A stretch of DNA of 64,000 nt from NCBI RefSeq assembly GCF_049354825.1, contig NZ_CP186480.1, forward strand, positions 2,626,220 through 2,690,219, given 5' to 3'. This stretch comes from Novosphingobium sp049354825 (GTDB lineage: Bacteria; Pseudomonadota; Alphaproteobacteria; Sphingomonadales; Sphingomonadaceae). Both the position numbers and the translations under genes were made by a program. The notes beneath the pieces are model-generated. The model was given only the letters and a program-made list of their open reading frames with translations. It was not told the DNA's origin and did no database searches. The stretch's first letter is position 1. Each line of letters begins with the position of its first letter. Shown here piece by piece: positions 25,915 to 35,168 of this stretch.

Positions 25915-26687
25915 GCGTCCGCCAACTCGGCCCAGACCGGGCAGTGGTCGCTGGTTTTCTCCCAGCCGCGAACCTCCAGGTCGACCTCGGCCTGGCGCAG
26001 CCGCGGTGCCAGCTGCGGCGAAAGAAGGATATGGTCTATCCGAAGCCCGGCATTGCGGGCGTAAGCGTTACGGAAATAGTCGAAGAACGTGTACACCGTC
26101 TCGCCGGGATGGAGCGTCCGCAGGGCGTCGGTCCAGCCCTGGCCGACCAGCCGGGCGAAGGCATCGCGCACTTCCGGCGCGAACAGCGCGTCTTCCTGCC
26201 AGCGTTCGGGCTTGTAGACGTCAAGCGCGGTCGGCATCACGTTGTAGTCACCGACCAGCGCTATCGGCAGGCCTTGTGCATGAAGGTCGGCGGCGTGACG
26301 TGCGAACGCCTCGAACCAGCGCAGCTTGTAATCGAACTTGGGACCGGGACGCGGATTGCCGTTGGGCAGGTACAGGCAGCCGACGATGATCCCGGCGACC
26401 GCCGCTTCCAGGTATCGGCTGTGCGCGGGATCGGGATCGCCGGGGAGACCGCGGCGGGTTTCGTGAATGTCGCCGACCCGGCTGAGGATGGCTACGCCGT
26501 TCCAGCTCTTCTGACCGTACCAGACCGCGTCGTAGCCAAGGTTGCGAATAGCATCGATGGGGAAGCGTTCATCGGGAGCCTTCAGTTCCTGCAGGCAGAC
26601 GACATCGGGCTGGCGTTCGGTCAGCCACCGCAACAGGACCGGGAGCCGCCCGTTGACGCCGTTTACGTTGTAGGTAGCGAGCTTCAC
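25911..26687 (-). CDS. xth: Exodeoxyribonuclease III family enzyme
   Basis: A 258-residue endonuclease/exonuclease/phosphatase-fold enzyme for base-excision repair at abasic sites. Motifs: LATYNVNGVNGR, CLQELKAPDE (metal-binding Glu), LVGDYNVMPT (catalytic Asp and Asn), RIDHILLS, and the final TSDHCPVWAEL with the catalytic His. The length is normal. Flanked by overlapping genes on both sides (26684-26687 and 25911-25914). Confidence 0.93.
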   Translation of the reverse strand: MKLATYNVNGVNGRLPVLLRWLTERQPDVVCLQELKAPDERFPIDAIRNLGYDAVWYGQKSWNGVAILSRVGDIHETRRGLPGDPDPAHSRYLEAAVAGIIVGCLYLPNGNPRPGPKFDYKLRWFEAFARHAADLHAQGLPIALVGDYNVMPTALDVYKPERWQEDALFAPEVRDAFARLVGQGWTDALRTLHPGETVYTFFDYFRNAYARNAGLRIDHILLSPQLAPRLRQAEVDLEVRGWEKTSDHCPVWAELADA

Positions 26688-26884
26688 CCGGTCGTCGAAC
26701 CGCCCGAAAGCGCGGCTGCGGCGCGGTCCAGCGTCGCCCTGTCATTGCCGTGCTGTTGAATGAGGTCGCGGGCCTGGTCGAGCGAGATGCCGTGCTTGCC
26801 GGCGAAATAGCTCAGCTCGTAATCCTGGTCGCCGGCAACACGGCTACGGTCCTGCTGCGAGGTGATGTCCTTGCTGTCGGGCAT
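26684..26884 (-). CDS. DUF3606 family protein
   Basis: A 66-residue protein starting at ATG 26884 with an AGGAGA ribosome site. The core DYELSYFAGKHGISLDQARDLIQQHGNDR matches the DUF3606 pattern, a short helical domain common in alphaproteobacteria. The function is unknown. It is cotranscribed with exonuclease III. Confidence 0.78.
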   Translation of the reverse strand: MPDSKDITSQQDRSRVAGDQDYELSYFAGKHGISLDQARDLIQQHGNDRATLDRAAAALSGGSTTG

Positions 26885-26934
26885 TGTCGATCTCCTGTCG
26901 TTTTCGACAACATCGCAGTGCGCCGCCGGTTCCG

Positions 26935-27717
26935 CTACATCGCCCGCGCACTGCGCCACAGCACGTACGCCGCGACAGCAAAGATCAGGACCGCGAAAAC
27001 CAGCGTCAGCCGGCCCTTGTGTTGCGACAGCCCACGCGCCGCCATCGATCCCAGCACGCTGCCGCCAAGGCCGCCGGCAATGAATGCCAGCGCCAGCGGC
27101 CAGTCGACCAGCCCGGACAGCGCGTAGTTGGCCGCGGTCGTCACCCCGAACGCGGTCACCGCGATCAGCGACGATCCCACCGCATTCAGCATCGGCATGC
27201 CGGTGGCGGCGATCAGGCCGGGCACGATCAGGAATCCCCCGCCGATGCCGAAAAAGCCCGAGAACAGTCCCGCGCCCGCGCCGTATCCGACCAGCTTGCC
27301 GGCGTTTTCACGGCCAAGCCGCACTTCGGGATCGCCGGCGGCGCCCCGTCGCCTCAACATGACGACGCCCACGACGATCATCACTACCGCGAACAGCGCC
27401 AGCAGCTTCTGCCCGTCGAGCGCCTTGCCGAGCGTCGAGCCGAGCGCCGCGCCCGCTATGCCCGAAGCAGCGAAGACTGCGGCGCACCGCCATTTCACCG
27501 TGCCGGCCCGCCAATGGCTGACGAGACCCGATGCGGCGTTCACGGCCACGGCCAGCGCGCTGGTGCCGATCGCCATGTGCGGGTCGCGCACGCCGACGAG
27601 GTAGACCATCAGCGGCACCGCGAGGATCGACCCGCCCCCGCCGACAAGGCCAAGGACGAAGCCGACCAGCCCGCCCGAAAACACGGCCAGCCCGTAGTGG
27701 ACGGCGTCCACGGTCAC
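26935..27717 (-). CDS. Sulfite exporter TauE/SafE family permease
   Basis: A 260-residue membrane protein with two related halves of about four helices. GLVGGGGSILAVPLMVYLVGV in the first half and FGIGGGFLIVPGLIAATGMP in the second are the family signatures. It starts at GTG 27717, overlapping the stop of the sulfur-transferase gene. In persulfide operons these proteins are thought to export sulfite or a related sulfur anion made by the dioxygenase. Confidence 0.87.
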   Translation of the reverse strand: MTVDAVHYGLAVFSGGLVGFVLGLVGGGGSILAVPLMVYLVGVRDPHMAIGTSALAVAVNAASGLVSHWRAGTVKWRCAAVFAASGIAGAALGSTLGKALDGQKLLALFAVVMIVVGVVMLRRRGAAGDPEVRLGRENAGKLVGYGAGAGLFSGFFGIGGGFLIVPGLIAATGMPMLNAVGSSLIAVTAFGVTTAANYALSGLVDWPLALAFIAGGLGGSVLGSMAARGLSQHKGRLTLVFAVLIFAVAAYVLWRSARAM

Positions 27718-28145
27718 CGGGCGGCTTCCCTGCCGAGGCGCGGTCGCAGGCTCGCCAGGTCGAAACCGGCTTTGGCCGCGGCGGCCAGGACCCGGTCGGC
27801 GCCGTGTTCGCCGGCGCGCGACAGGGCCCACAGCGAGGCGGCGCGCATGCCGGACTTGCAGTAGGCCAGGACAGGACCGGGGTTATCGTTCAGCGCCTTG
27901 GCGAAGGCGGCGACTTGTTGATCGGTGATCTGCCCGGGGACGACGGGGATGTGGACGTAGTCGAGGCCGAGGCGGCGCGCGGCGGCCTCGACCTCGGCCG
28001 ACCCGGGCTGGCCGGGTTCTTCGCCGTCGGGCCGCGCGTTGACAATCGTCCGGAATGTGCCGGCCAGGGCCGGTAGGTCCTGAGGCGAAACGAAACTGCA
28101 GACGGAGACGTCTTCCGCCAGGGGCTTTGTGTCGGTCACGGTCAT
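27714..28145 (-). CDS. DUF442/TIGR01244 family sulfurtransferase or phosphatase-like protein
   Basis: A 143-residue protein with a tyrosine phosphatase/rhodanese-type fold. The catalytic loop is YCKSGMRAA with Cys near residue 97. FRTIVNARPDGEEPGQP and VHIPVVPGQITDQQV match the family that is often fused to, or encoded beside, bacterial persulfide dioxygenases. It probably handles persulfide sulfur. Both ends overlap neighbouring genes. Confidence 0.84.
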   Translation of the reverse strand: MTVTDTKPLAEDVSVCSFVSPQDLPALAGTFRTIVNARPDGEEPGQPGSAEVEAAARRLGLDYVHIPVVPGQITDQQVAAFAKALNDNPGPVLAYCKSGMRAASLWALSRAGEHGADRVLAAAAKAGFDLASLRPRLGREAAR

Positions 28146-28588
28146 GATCCTTTCGAGGCAACGTGGTGAAAATCGCGCCAGTCGTCGTAGAGGCGGTGCA
28201 GGATCATTCCGGCGATCATGGCGGCGGCGAAAAGCCAGCTCTGCCACGCTCCGAATGCCAGGCTTGCCAGCGCCGGCCCGGGGCACAGGCCGACAAGGCC
28301 CCAGCCAACGCCGAACAGGGCGCCGCCCGCAAGCAGACGGGCATCGACGGTGCGGATCTGCGGGATGCAGAATTTCTCGGCCATGATGGGCCGCTTCATC
28401 CTGCGGACAAGCAGGTAGGCGATGGCCGATGGCACGAGCGCGGCGGCGAGGACGAACGCCAGCGCCGGGTTCCAGCGCCCGCCGACGTCGAGGAAGCCGA
28501 GGACGCGGGCCGGGTCCGTCATGCCCGAAATCGCCAGGCCAGCGCCGAACAGCAGGCCGACGATCAATCCCGGAAGGCCGTGTCGCAT
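28142..28588 (-). CDS. YeeE/YedE family membrane protein, second half
   Basis: A 148-residue protein with four hydrophobic segments and GLAISGMTDPARVLGFLDVGGRW near the start and GVGWGLVGLCPGPALASLAFG later. This is the C-terminal half of the YeeE/YedE-type sulfur-compound transporter, encoded as a separate gene. Its start touches the stop of the partner gene at 28588. Confidence 0.85.
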   Translation of the reverse strand: MRHGLPGLIVGLLFGAGLAISGMTDPARVLGFLDVGGRWNPALAFVLAAALVPSAIAYLLVRRMKRPIMAEKFCIPQIRTVDARLLAGGALFGVGWGLVGLCPGPALASLAFGAWQSWLFAAAMIAGMILHRLYDDWRDFHHVASKGS

Positions 28589-29022
28589 CAGCTCGCTCCC
28601 AGTACGTGACGGACCACGTAGACGGTAGCGATCCCGGCGGCCATAAATGTCGCCGTTGCCGCCAGCGAGCGTGGTGAGAGCCGCGCCAGTCCGCAGACCC
28701 CGTGGCCGCTGGTGCAGCCGTTGCCGAGCCGGGTGCCGAACCCGACCAGCACACCGCCGGCCGCCAGCACCGGCACGGATGACGTGATCGTCACCTCCGG
28801 CCGGCCGAGCAGGGCGGCGACCGTCAGTGCCCCCAGCGGCAAGCCGGCGGTGAACGCCGCGGCCTGGCTCCACGGCGGACCCTTGTCGGCGATCCGCAAA
28901 GCCGCCGCGGTCATGCCGCTGACCCCGGCGATCCGCCCGGACAGGAGCATCAACAGGCCCGCGGCGGAGCCGATCAGCAACCCGCCCAGTACGGCAAAGG
29001 CGATAATTTGGAACGTCATCAT
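28588..29022 (-). CDS. YeeE/YedE family membrane protein, first half
   Basis: A 144-residue protein with four hydrophobic segments. GFGTRLGNGCTSGHGVCGLAR is the conserved Cys-containing motif of YeeE/YedE (thiosulfate or persulfide transport) proteins. Split two-gene forms such as this are common beside BigR and the dioxygenase in alphaproteobacteria. Either ATG 29022 or the adjacent ATG 29019 could be the start. Confidence 0.86.
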   Translation of the reverse strand: MMTFQIIAFAVLGGLLIGSAAGLLMLLSGRIAGVSGMTAAALRIADKGPPWSQAAAFTAGLPLGALTVAALLGRPEVTITSSVPVLAAGGVLVGFGTRLGNGCTSGHGVCGLARLSPRSLAATATFMAAGIATVYVVRHVLGAS

Positions 29023-29029
29023 GGCACCC

Positions 29030-29959
29030 TCACAGCAGATTGAGCGGCAGCTTGAGGTAGCGCGTTCCGTTCGCCTCGGGCGCGGGCAGTTGGCCGCCGC
29101 GCATGTTGATCTGCACCGATGGCAGGATCAGCCGCGGCATGCCCAGCGTGGCATCGCGCGCGGTTCGCATCGCGACGAACGCCTCCTCTGAAACGCCGTC
29201 GTGCACGTGGACGTTGGCGGTTCGCTCGGCGCCGATCGTGGTTTCCCAGGCGAAGGTTTCCCGGCCGGGCGCCTTGTAGTCGTGGCACAGGAACACCCGC
29301 GTATCGTCGGGCAGGGCCATCAGGCGGCGGATCGAGCGGAACAGCTGGTGGGCATCGCCGCCGGGAAAATCGGCCCGCGCGGTTCCGTAGTCGGGCATGA
29401 ACAGCGTATCGCCGACGAACGCGGCGTCGCCGATAAGGTACGTGAGGTCCGCCGGGGTGTGGCCGGGTACATGCAGGGCGATCAGCGGAATCCCGCCCAC
29501 CATCAGGACGTCGCCATCGCCGAGCAGCCGGTCGAACTGCGATCCGTCGCGGGCGAAGGCGCTGCCTTCGTTGAAGACGTCGCCGAAGACGTCCTGCACC
29601 GCCACGATGTTCCGGCCGATCGCCAGCGTGCCGCCAAGCTGTTCCTGCAGGTAGGGCGCGGCCGAAAGATGGTCCGCATGGGCATGCGTTTCGAGCAGCC
29701 AGTCGACCTGGAGTCCGTGTTCGCGAACATAGGCGATGATCGCGTCTGCGAACGGGGTCGACGTGCGGCCCGACGCCTGGTCGAAATCGAGCGCGGAATC
29801 GATGATGGCCGCGCGGCCGGTTTCCGGATCATGGACCACGTAGCTCGCGGTGAAGGTCGGCTCATGGAAGAAGCTGCGCACGGCCGGGGCGCGCAGGTCG
29901 CCGCGCCGGATCTCCTCCACCTGGCTGGCGGCATTCTGAAGAACGGGATCGTCGTGCAT
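29030..29959 (-). CDS. Persulfide dioxygenase, metallo-beta-lactamase fold (Blh/ETHE1 type)
   Basis: A 309-residue enzyme that oxidises glutathione persulfide to sulfite. The metal motif is THAHADHL, with the further ligands in HVPGHTPAD and GDTLFMPDYG and in FLCHDY. FTASYVVHDPETGRAAIIDSALDFD is the standard opening. The start at ATG 29959 gives the family length; the longer reading continues through the intergenic region and the regulator gene antisense. It is the first structural gene of the persulfide operon. Confidence 0.9.
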   Translation of the reverse strand: MHDDPVLQNAASQVEEIRRGDLRAPAVRSFFHEPTFTASYVVHDPETGRAAIIDSALDFDQASGRTSTPFADAIIAYVREHGLQVDWLLETHAHADHLSAAPYLQEQLGGTLAIGRNIVAVQDVFGDVFNEGSAFARDGSQFDRLLGDGDVLMVGGIPLIALHVPGHTPADLTYLIGDAAFVGDTLFMPDYGTARADFPGGDAHQLFRSIRRLMALPDDTRVFLCHDYKAPGRETFAWETTIGAERTANVHVHDGVSEEAFVAMRTARDATLGMPRLILPSVQINMRGGQLPAPEANGTRYLKLPLNLL

Positions 29960-30036
29960 GTGTCTGGTCCAGGGTGTGAAAGGGACGATGTGATCGGCTA
30001 ATATTCGCGCCGCGATCCGGAATGCTCCCAGGGCGG

Positions 30037-30363
30037 CTAGGCAAGGTCCGGGCAATAGAGCTCGTGCAGAACGTGCAGTACGCGTAGCGCCCTGGGATCG
30101 GCGACCCGGTAGCGCAGGCTCTGCGCCTCGCGCCGATAGGCCACCAGGCCCTGCTCGCGCAGCTTGGCAAGGTGCTGCGAAAGCGCCGACTGGCGAAGGC
30201 CGACGCGGTCCACCAGTTCGCCTGCCGCCAGTTCGCCGCAAGCGGCCAGGTGGCACATCACCAGGAGCCGCGGCGCGCTGGAAAGGGCGCGGAGCAGGTC
30301 CGCCGCTTCCCCCGCATTGGCGGCAAGGTCATCAAGGGTGTCGGTCGCAGCCATGCAGCCCAT
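30037..30363 (-). CDS. bigR: ArsR family persulfide-responsive repressor (BigR/SqrR type)
   Basis: A 108-residue winged-helix regulator. ALSSAPRLLVMCHLAACGELAAGELV and the recognition helix LRQSALSQHLAKLREQGLV are typical. Cysteines near residues 37-42 and at 104 (LYCPDL) match the pair that forms a di- or tetrasulfide in BigR/SqrR sensors and so releases DNA. It lies 77 bases before the dioxygenase gene on the same strand and is very likely its regulator and its own. ATG 30354 is an alternative start. Confidence 0.85.
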   Translation of the reverse strand: MGCMAATDTLDDLAANAGEAADLLRALSSAPRLLVMCHLAACGELAAGELVDRVGLRQSALSQHLAKLREQGLVAYRREAQSLRYRVADPRALRVLHVLHELYCPDLA

Positions 30364-30376
30364 ATATTCGTATTAT

Positions 30377-30396
30377 CTAATTTAGCAATACCTAAA
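30377..30396. promoter_or_regulatory. AT-rich inverted repeat upstream of bigR, candidate BigR operator
   Basis: In GC-rich surroundings, 30361-30400 is AT-rich. CTAATTTAG (30377-30385) is palindromic, and TTTAG (30381-30385) pairs with CTAAA (30392-30396) across 6 bases. It lies just before the bigR start, where an autoregulatory site is expected. Confidence 0.42.
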
Positions 30397-30505
30397 CTAC
30401 ATGGTGCCTTGCGCAAGGATTGCGCGGCCGGGCCCGACAGTGCACCCATGTGCGTCGCGCGCAGGGCGGGCGAGCCGACGATGAACCAGCCGAGCGGGAC
30501 GGGCG

Positions 30506-31183
30506 ATGCGGGTACTTGTGATCGAGGACGACGAGCATCTCGGCGCCGCCGTGGCCGACTGCCTGCGCCAGTCCGGTTATGCCGTCGACTGGGAGCGCGA
30601 CGGCGCCGCTGCGAACGACCTGCTGTCATACCAGGATTACGACGCGGTCGTGGTCGACATCGGCCTGCCCGGCATGGACGGCATCGCCATCCTGCGGGCG
30701 ATGCGCGCGCGCGGGACTCGTACCCCGGTGCTGATGCTCACCGCGCGCTCGGCCATCGACGACCGCATCGACGCGCTCGACATCGGTGCCGACGATTACC
30801 TCGCCAAGCCGTTCGACGTGCGCGAATTCCTGGCCCGGTGCCGGGCGTTGCTGCGCCGATCGAGCGGCGAGGCGAGCGACCGCATAGAGCTCGGCAAGCT
30901 GACGTTCGACGGCGTCGCCAAGACGGTCACCATCGACAACACCCAGCTGCTGCTCCCGAACCGCGAGTTCCGCCTGCTCGAAATCCTGCTGCGCCGGCGC
31001 GGCCGGCTGCTCGACAAGGACCAGATTGCCGCGCAGCTGTTCGATTTCGACCATGACGCGGGGCCCAACGCGATCGAGGTCTATATCGCTCGCCTGCGCA
31101 AGAAGCTGGCCGGCGCCGCTGTGATCCGCACCGTGCGCGGCCTGGGTTACGTTATCGAGCCGAGCGATGTGGCGGCCGGCTGA
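30506..31183 (+). CDS. OmpR-family response regulator (TctD-like)
   Basis: A 225-residue two-component regulator. Receiver domain 1-120: acidic pocket EDDEH, phosphoacceptor Asp in VVVDIGLPGMDG (about residue 51), and Lys in YLAKPFD. The C-terminal winged helix (about 130-220) ends in IRTVRGLGYVIEP. It overlaps the sensor kinase gene. Given the permease and binding protein that follow, it probably switches on tricarboxylate uptake. Confidence 0.91.
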   Translation: MRVLVIEDDEHLGAAVADCLRQSGYAVDWERDGAAANDLLSYQDYDAVVVDIGLPGMDGIAILRAMRARGTRTPVLMLTARSAIDDRIDALDIGADDYLAKPFDVREFLARCRALLRRSSGEASDRIELGKLTFDGVAKTVTIDNTQLLLPNREFRLLEILLRRRGRLLDKDQIAAQLFDFDHDAGPNAIEVYIARLRKKLAGAAVIRTVRGLGYVIEPSDVAAG

Positions 31184-32561
31184 CGCGGGTTCGATCCGCG
31201 GGCGCTTGCTTACCCGGCTGGGGCTGCTGTTCGCGGCGGGGATGATCGCGCTGTACCTGGCGGCGACGTCATACGCGCGGTTCGCTGCCGATAGTTCGTT
31301 CGATCGGCTGCTGCTGGGCAGCGCCGGGTCGATCACCGAGACGCTGTCGGTCACCCCCGGCGAAGTGCGGGCCGACATTCCCTATTCCGCGCTCGACATG
31401 CTGGCGGCGGCGCCCGACGACCGCGTGTTCTACCGCGTCATCGGCACCGACGGCGCGACGGTAACCGGCTATGCCGACCTGCCGGCGGGCCCCGCGTTGT
31501 CGGCGCGGGCGCGTGAGACCGGCGCGCCGCGCTTCTTCGATGCGGTCTACCGGGGCGAACCGGTGCGGTTCGTGATCATGGGGCGCGAAGTACGCTTTGC
31601 CGGCCGCTCGGGCTGGATCCGTGTCCAGGTCGGCCAGACGCGCGAGGCGCGCAGCAGCCTGGCCCGTTCGCTGACCATTCGGGCGCTGTTGCCGATCCTG
31701 GCGATGACGATGCTCGCGGGGGTGGTGGTGTGGCTGACTGTGCGGCGCGCGGTGCGCCCGCTGGAAGCGGCGGGCGCGCACATCGCCGCGCGCGAGGCGA
31801 GCGACTTGTCGCCGATCACGGCCTCGCTCCCGCGCGAAGTCGTCCCGCTGGTGGCGGCGATCAACGCGTTCATGGCGCGGCTCGACGGCAATATCGAGGC
31901 GATGCGCGGATTCATCGCCGATGCCGCGCACCAGCTGCGCACACCGCTGACGGCGCTGCTGGTGCAGCTGCGCTCTGCCGAAACCAACCGCGGGGCGACG
32001 CGCGACGCCAGCATTGCCGCCGCGGGCCACAGCGCGACCCGGCTGGCGCGCCTGGTCGACCAGTTGCTCAGCGATGCGATGATCACGCACCTGGCGGAGC
32101 AGCGCCGCGCCGCGCCGATGGACCTGCGCCGCACGGTCGAGCAATCGCTTCAGGACAGCCTGCAAATGGTTCAAGATGCCGACGTGCGGTTCACCACCGA
32201 TCTCGACGCTGCGCCGATGATGGGCGACGCGGTCATGGTGTCCGAGGCGATCAAGAACGTGGTCCACAATGCCCTCAAGTACGGTACCGGCAATGACGGC
32301 GAGACGCTGGTCGAGCTGCTTCTGGCGCGTGCCGGCGATCGCTACGCCCTGTCGGTCCAGGACCGTGGCCCGGGCATCCCGGCGGACCGCATCGACCGGA
32401 TCGGCGAGCGGTTCGAGACCGGCAGCGGCTCGCGCGGCGGCGCGGGGCTCGGGTTGGCGATCGCTCGGCAAGTGATGAGCAGGCATGGCGGCACCCTGGC
32501 GGTTACCAACCGCGACGACGGTCCGGGCCTGCGTGCCGTGCTGGCGTTTCCGGCGGCATGA
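31167..32561 (+). CDS. Sensor histidine kinase (TctE-like)
   Basis: A 464-residue inner membrane kinase. Helices at about 17-36 and 170-190 enclose a periplasmic sensor domain of about 130 residues, as in TctE. A HAMP segment follows (RRAVRPLEAAGAHIAAREASDLSPI), then the H-box FIADAAHQLRTPLTALL and the ATPase boxes (NVVHNALKYG, VQDRGPGIPADR, GGAGLGLAIARQVM). It is the partner of the regulator at 30506, whose 3' end it overlaps. Confidence 0.92.
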   Translation: MWRPADAGSIRGRLLTRLGLLFAAGMIALYLAATSYARFAADSSFDRLLLGSAGSITETLSVTPGEVRADIPYSALDMLAAAPDDRVFYRVIGTDGATVTGYADLPAGPALSARARETGAPRFFDAVYRGEPVRFVIMGREVRFAGRSGWIRVQVGQTREARSSLARSLTIRALLPILAMTMLAGVVVWLTVRRAVRPLEAAGAHIAAREASDLSPITASLPREVVPLVAAINAFMARLDGNIEAMRGFIADAAHQLRTPLTALLVQLRSAETNRGATRDASIAAAGHSATRLARLVDQLLSDAMITHLAEQRRAAPMDLRRTVEQSLQDSLQMVQDADVRFTTDLDAAPMMGDAVMVSEAIKNVVHNALKYGTGNDGETLVELLLARAGDRYALSVQDRGPGIPADRIDRIGERFETGSGSRGGAGLGLAIARQVMSRHGGTLAVTNRDDGPGLRAVLAFPAA

Positions 32562-33610
32562 ACCGGCGCGGGATCCTGGCTGCGGGGATGCTGCTGGCGG
32601 CGGCGAGCTGCCACTGGCCGGCCGGACGCGACGCCGCGCCGCGCGGGGTCGTGACCGTCTACAGCACGACCGATACAGCCATCTTTCGCCCGGTCATCGC
32701 CGATTTCCGCCGCCTCCATCCCCAGGTCGACTTGCGCTATGTCGAGCTTGACGCCGCGCCGCTGTTCGACCGTTTTCTGGCCGAGGCCAATGGCGGCTCC
32801 CCGGTTGCGGACCTGGTGTTCAGCTCGGCGATGGACCTGCAGGTCAAGCTGGTGAACGACGGCTATGCGCAGCCGCACTATTCCGCCGCCGCCGAGACGC
32901 TGCCCCCCGCCGCGCGCTGGCGCAGCGAGATTTTCGGGCTGACGTTCGAGCCGGTGGTGATGGTCACCAATCCCGACCTTCTCGCCGACAAGGATACGCC
33001 GCGCACGCGCTTCGACCTGGTCCGGTCGCTGCGCGAGCGGCCGGGATTCTGGCGCGGCAAGGTCGGCACTTACGACATCACCCGCAGCAGCGTCGGCTAT
33101 CTGCTGGCAGCGCAGGACGCGCGGCAAAGCGGCGAATTCGGCGCGCTGGTCGAATCGCTTGGGCACGCTGACGCGCGCACGTATGCCAACACCGCGATCC
33201 TGCTGGACGACATCGCCTCGGGACGCGTGGCGCTGGGCTACAACGTGCTCGGCTCTTATGCGCAGCGCCGGATCGAGCGCGGGGCCAGGCTGCGGATCGT
33301 CTATCCGGAGGACTATACGCTGGCGGTGGTGCGCGCCGCGTTCATTCCCCGCCGCGCGCCCAACCCGGCGGGCGCGCATGCGTTCCTGGAATATCTGCTG
33401 TCGGTGCGCGGCCAGCGCATCCTGGCAACGCGCAGCAACCTTGCCGCGGCGAGCACGGCGGTGGCGGGGCCTTACGGCCGGCTGGGCGTGCAGGGCGCCG
33501 CGGTCGGGCCGCTGCGACCGATCCCGATCGGGCCGGGCCTGCTCACCTACCTCGATCGCCAGAAGCGGGAACGGTTCCTGACCAATTGGCACACCGCGCT
33601 CGATCGCTGA
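32558..33610 (+). CDS. Extracellular solute-binding lipoprotein
   Basis: A 350-residue periplasmic binding protein. MNRRGILAAGMLLAAASC ends in a lipobox. GVVTVYSTTDTAIFRPVIADFRRLHPQVDLRYVE is the opening of the iron/thiamine/organic-acid type I/II binding-protein group. There are no ABC permease or ATPase genes beside it. It overlaps the kinase gene (32558-32561), so it may work as a sensor aid that presents ligand to the kinase and not as an ABC transporter subunit (inference). Confidence 0.83.
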   Translation: MNRRGILAAGMLLAAASCHWPAGRDAAPRGVVTVYSTTDTAIFRPVIADFRRLHPQVDLRYVELDAAPLFDRFLAEANGGSPVADLVFSSAMDLQVKLVNDGYAQPHYSAAAETLPPAARWRSEIFGLTFEPVVMVTNPDLLADKDTPRTRFDLVRSLRERPGFWRGKVGTYDITRSSVGYLLAAQDARQSGEFGALVESLGHADARTYANTAILLDDIASGRVALGYNVLGSYAQRRIERGARLRIVYPEDYTLAVVRAAFIPRRAPNPAGAHAFLEYLLSVRGQRILATRSNLAAASTAVAGPYGRLGVQGAAVGPLRPIPIGPGLLTYLDRQKRERFLTNWHTALDR

Positions 33611-33714
33611 CAGCGGCGACAGCCTGACGACAGTTTCGCACGCTAGGACCGGCGCGACGCGGTGATCCGCCCCTCCATGCAGAGGGTCGGACGCCGGGGG
33701 GCGAGGAGCGTGAC

Positions 33715-35055
33715 GTGCTGGCAATTTCCGGATTCGCGATGGTCGCGGCGTTCATGGCGCTGATCATGCTCAAGCGCCTGACGCCGCTGGCGGCGCTGGT
33801 GGTCGTGCCGGTCGCGACCGCGCTGCTGCTGGGGACCGCCCCCGGCGCCATCGGCAAGATGGCGATGGAAGGCATCCTGGCGCTGGCGCCGACCGGCGTG
33901 ATGCTGATGTTCGCGATCCTGTTCTTCGGCGTGATGATCGATTCCGGGCTGTTCGACCCGGTGGTCGGCTGGATCGTCCGCCTGGTAGAAGGCGACCCGA
34001 TGAAGGTCGTGGTCGGCACCGCGGTACTGGCGGCGCTGATCTCGCTCGATGGCGACGGTGCCACCACCTACATGATCACGGTCGCAGCGATGCTGCCGCT
34101 GTACCAGCGGCTGCGAATGAACCCGCTGAACCTGACCTGCGTGACGATGCTGGCCAGCGGCATCATGAACATGACGCCGTGGGGCGGGCCGCTGGCGCGC
34201 GCGGCCAGCGCGCTCCACGTCGACCCCGCCGCGATCTTCCTGCCGATGCTGCCGGCGATGGCGCTGGCGCTGGCGGGGCTGCTGGGGATCGCCTGGCACC
34301 TTGGCATGGTGGAGCGCCGGCGGCTGCGCTTCGGCACCGGCGCCGTCGCGGCCACGAACCCGGTGCCCGGCGACGACCTGGTGGAAGACACCGCCCTGCT
34401 GGCCGATCCGGTTACTCACCGCGAAACCGCGCGCCCGCGGCTGGTTTGGGTCAACGCTGCGCTCGTCGCCGCGCTGATGGCGGCGCTGATCGCGCAGGCG
34501 CTGCCGATGGCCGTGCTGTTCATCCTCGGCTTCGTGGCCGCACTCCTCATCAACTATCCGCGCATGGCGGACCAGCGCGAGCGGTTGGTGGCGCACGCCC
34601 CGAACGCCATCGCGGTGGTCTCGATCATCTTCGCGGCCGGCATCTTCACCGGCATCCTCAACGGGACCGGAATGGTGGCGGCGATGTCCGCGGCGTTCGT
34701 GGGCGCGGTCCCGCCGCAGCTTGGCCCGGCGCTGGCGCCGATCACCGCCGCGGCCAGCCTGCCCTTCACCTTTTTCATCTCGAACGACGCGTTCTACTTC
34801 GGCGTGCTGCCGATCGTGGCGGAAGCAGGCGGCCATTTCGGCATCATGCCGGCCGAGATGGCGCGCGCCTCGCTGGTCGGCCAGCCGGTCCACATCCTCA
34901 GCCCGCTGGTGCCCAGCACCTTCCTGCTGGTCGGGCTGGCGGGCGTCGAACTGGGCGATCACCAGCGCTTCACGCTGAAATGGGCGCTGCTGATCTGCCT
35001 GCTGATCGGCGCCGGGGCGATGCTTACGGGCGCATTCGGAATGGGCGCGGGCTGA
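33715..35055 (+). CDS. CitMHS family citrate/metal-citrate permease
   Basis: A 446-residue membrane protein with about 12 hydrophobic segments. FFGVMIDSGLFDPVV, SLDGDGATTYMITVAAMLPLY, GIMNMTPWGGP and FFISNDAFYFGVLPIVAEAG are signatures of the CitMHS family that imports citrate with a divalent metal or proton. It starts at GTG 33715 with a GAGGAGC ribosome site. It follows the TctDE-like sensor genes, which fits a citrate-type substrate. Confidence 0.89.
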   Translation: MLAISGFAMVAAFMALIMLKRLTPLAALVVVPVATALLLGTAPGAIGKMAMEGILALAPTGVMLMFAILFFGVMIDSGLFDPVVGWIVRLVEGDPMKVVVGTAVLAALISLDGDGATTYMITVAAMLPLYQRLRMNPLNLTCVTMLASGIMNMTPWGGPLARAASALHVDPAAIFLPMLPAMALALAGLLGIAWHLGMVERRRLRFGTGAVAATNPVPGDDLVEDTALLADPVTHRETARPRLVWVNAALVAALMAALIAQALPMAVLFILGFVAALLINYPRMADQRERLVAHAPNAIAVVSIIFAAGIFTGILNGTGMVAAMSAAFVGAVPPQLGPALAPITAAASLPFTFFISNDAFYFGVLPIVAEAGGHFGIMPAEMARASLVGQPVHILSPLVPSTFLLVGLAGVELGDHQRFTLKWALLICLLIGAGAMLTGAFGMGAG

Positions 35056-35168
35056 GCGGCCGCAGGGCGACAGGTAGCCGACAGCAAGCGCTGATAGAGT
35101 TGACGCAAGAAACGAAGACCGGCCGCACCGCGGGACAGGTTTCGACACATGGGAAAGGACGACAGGCC

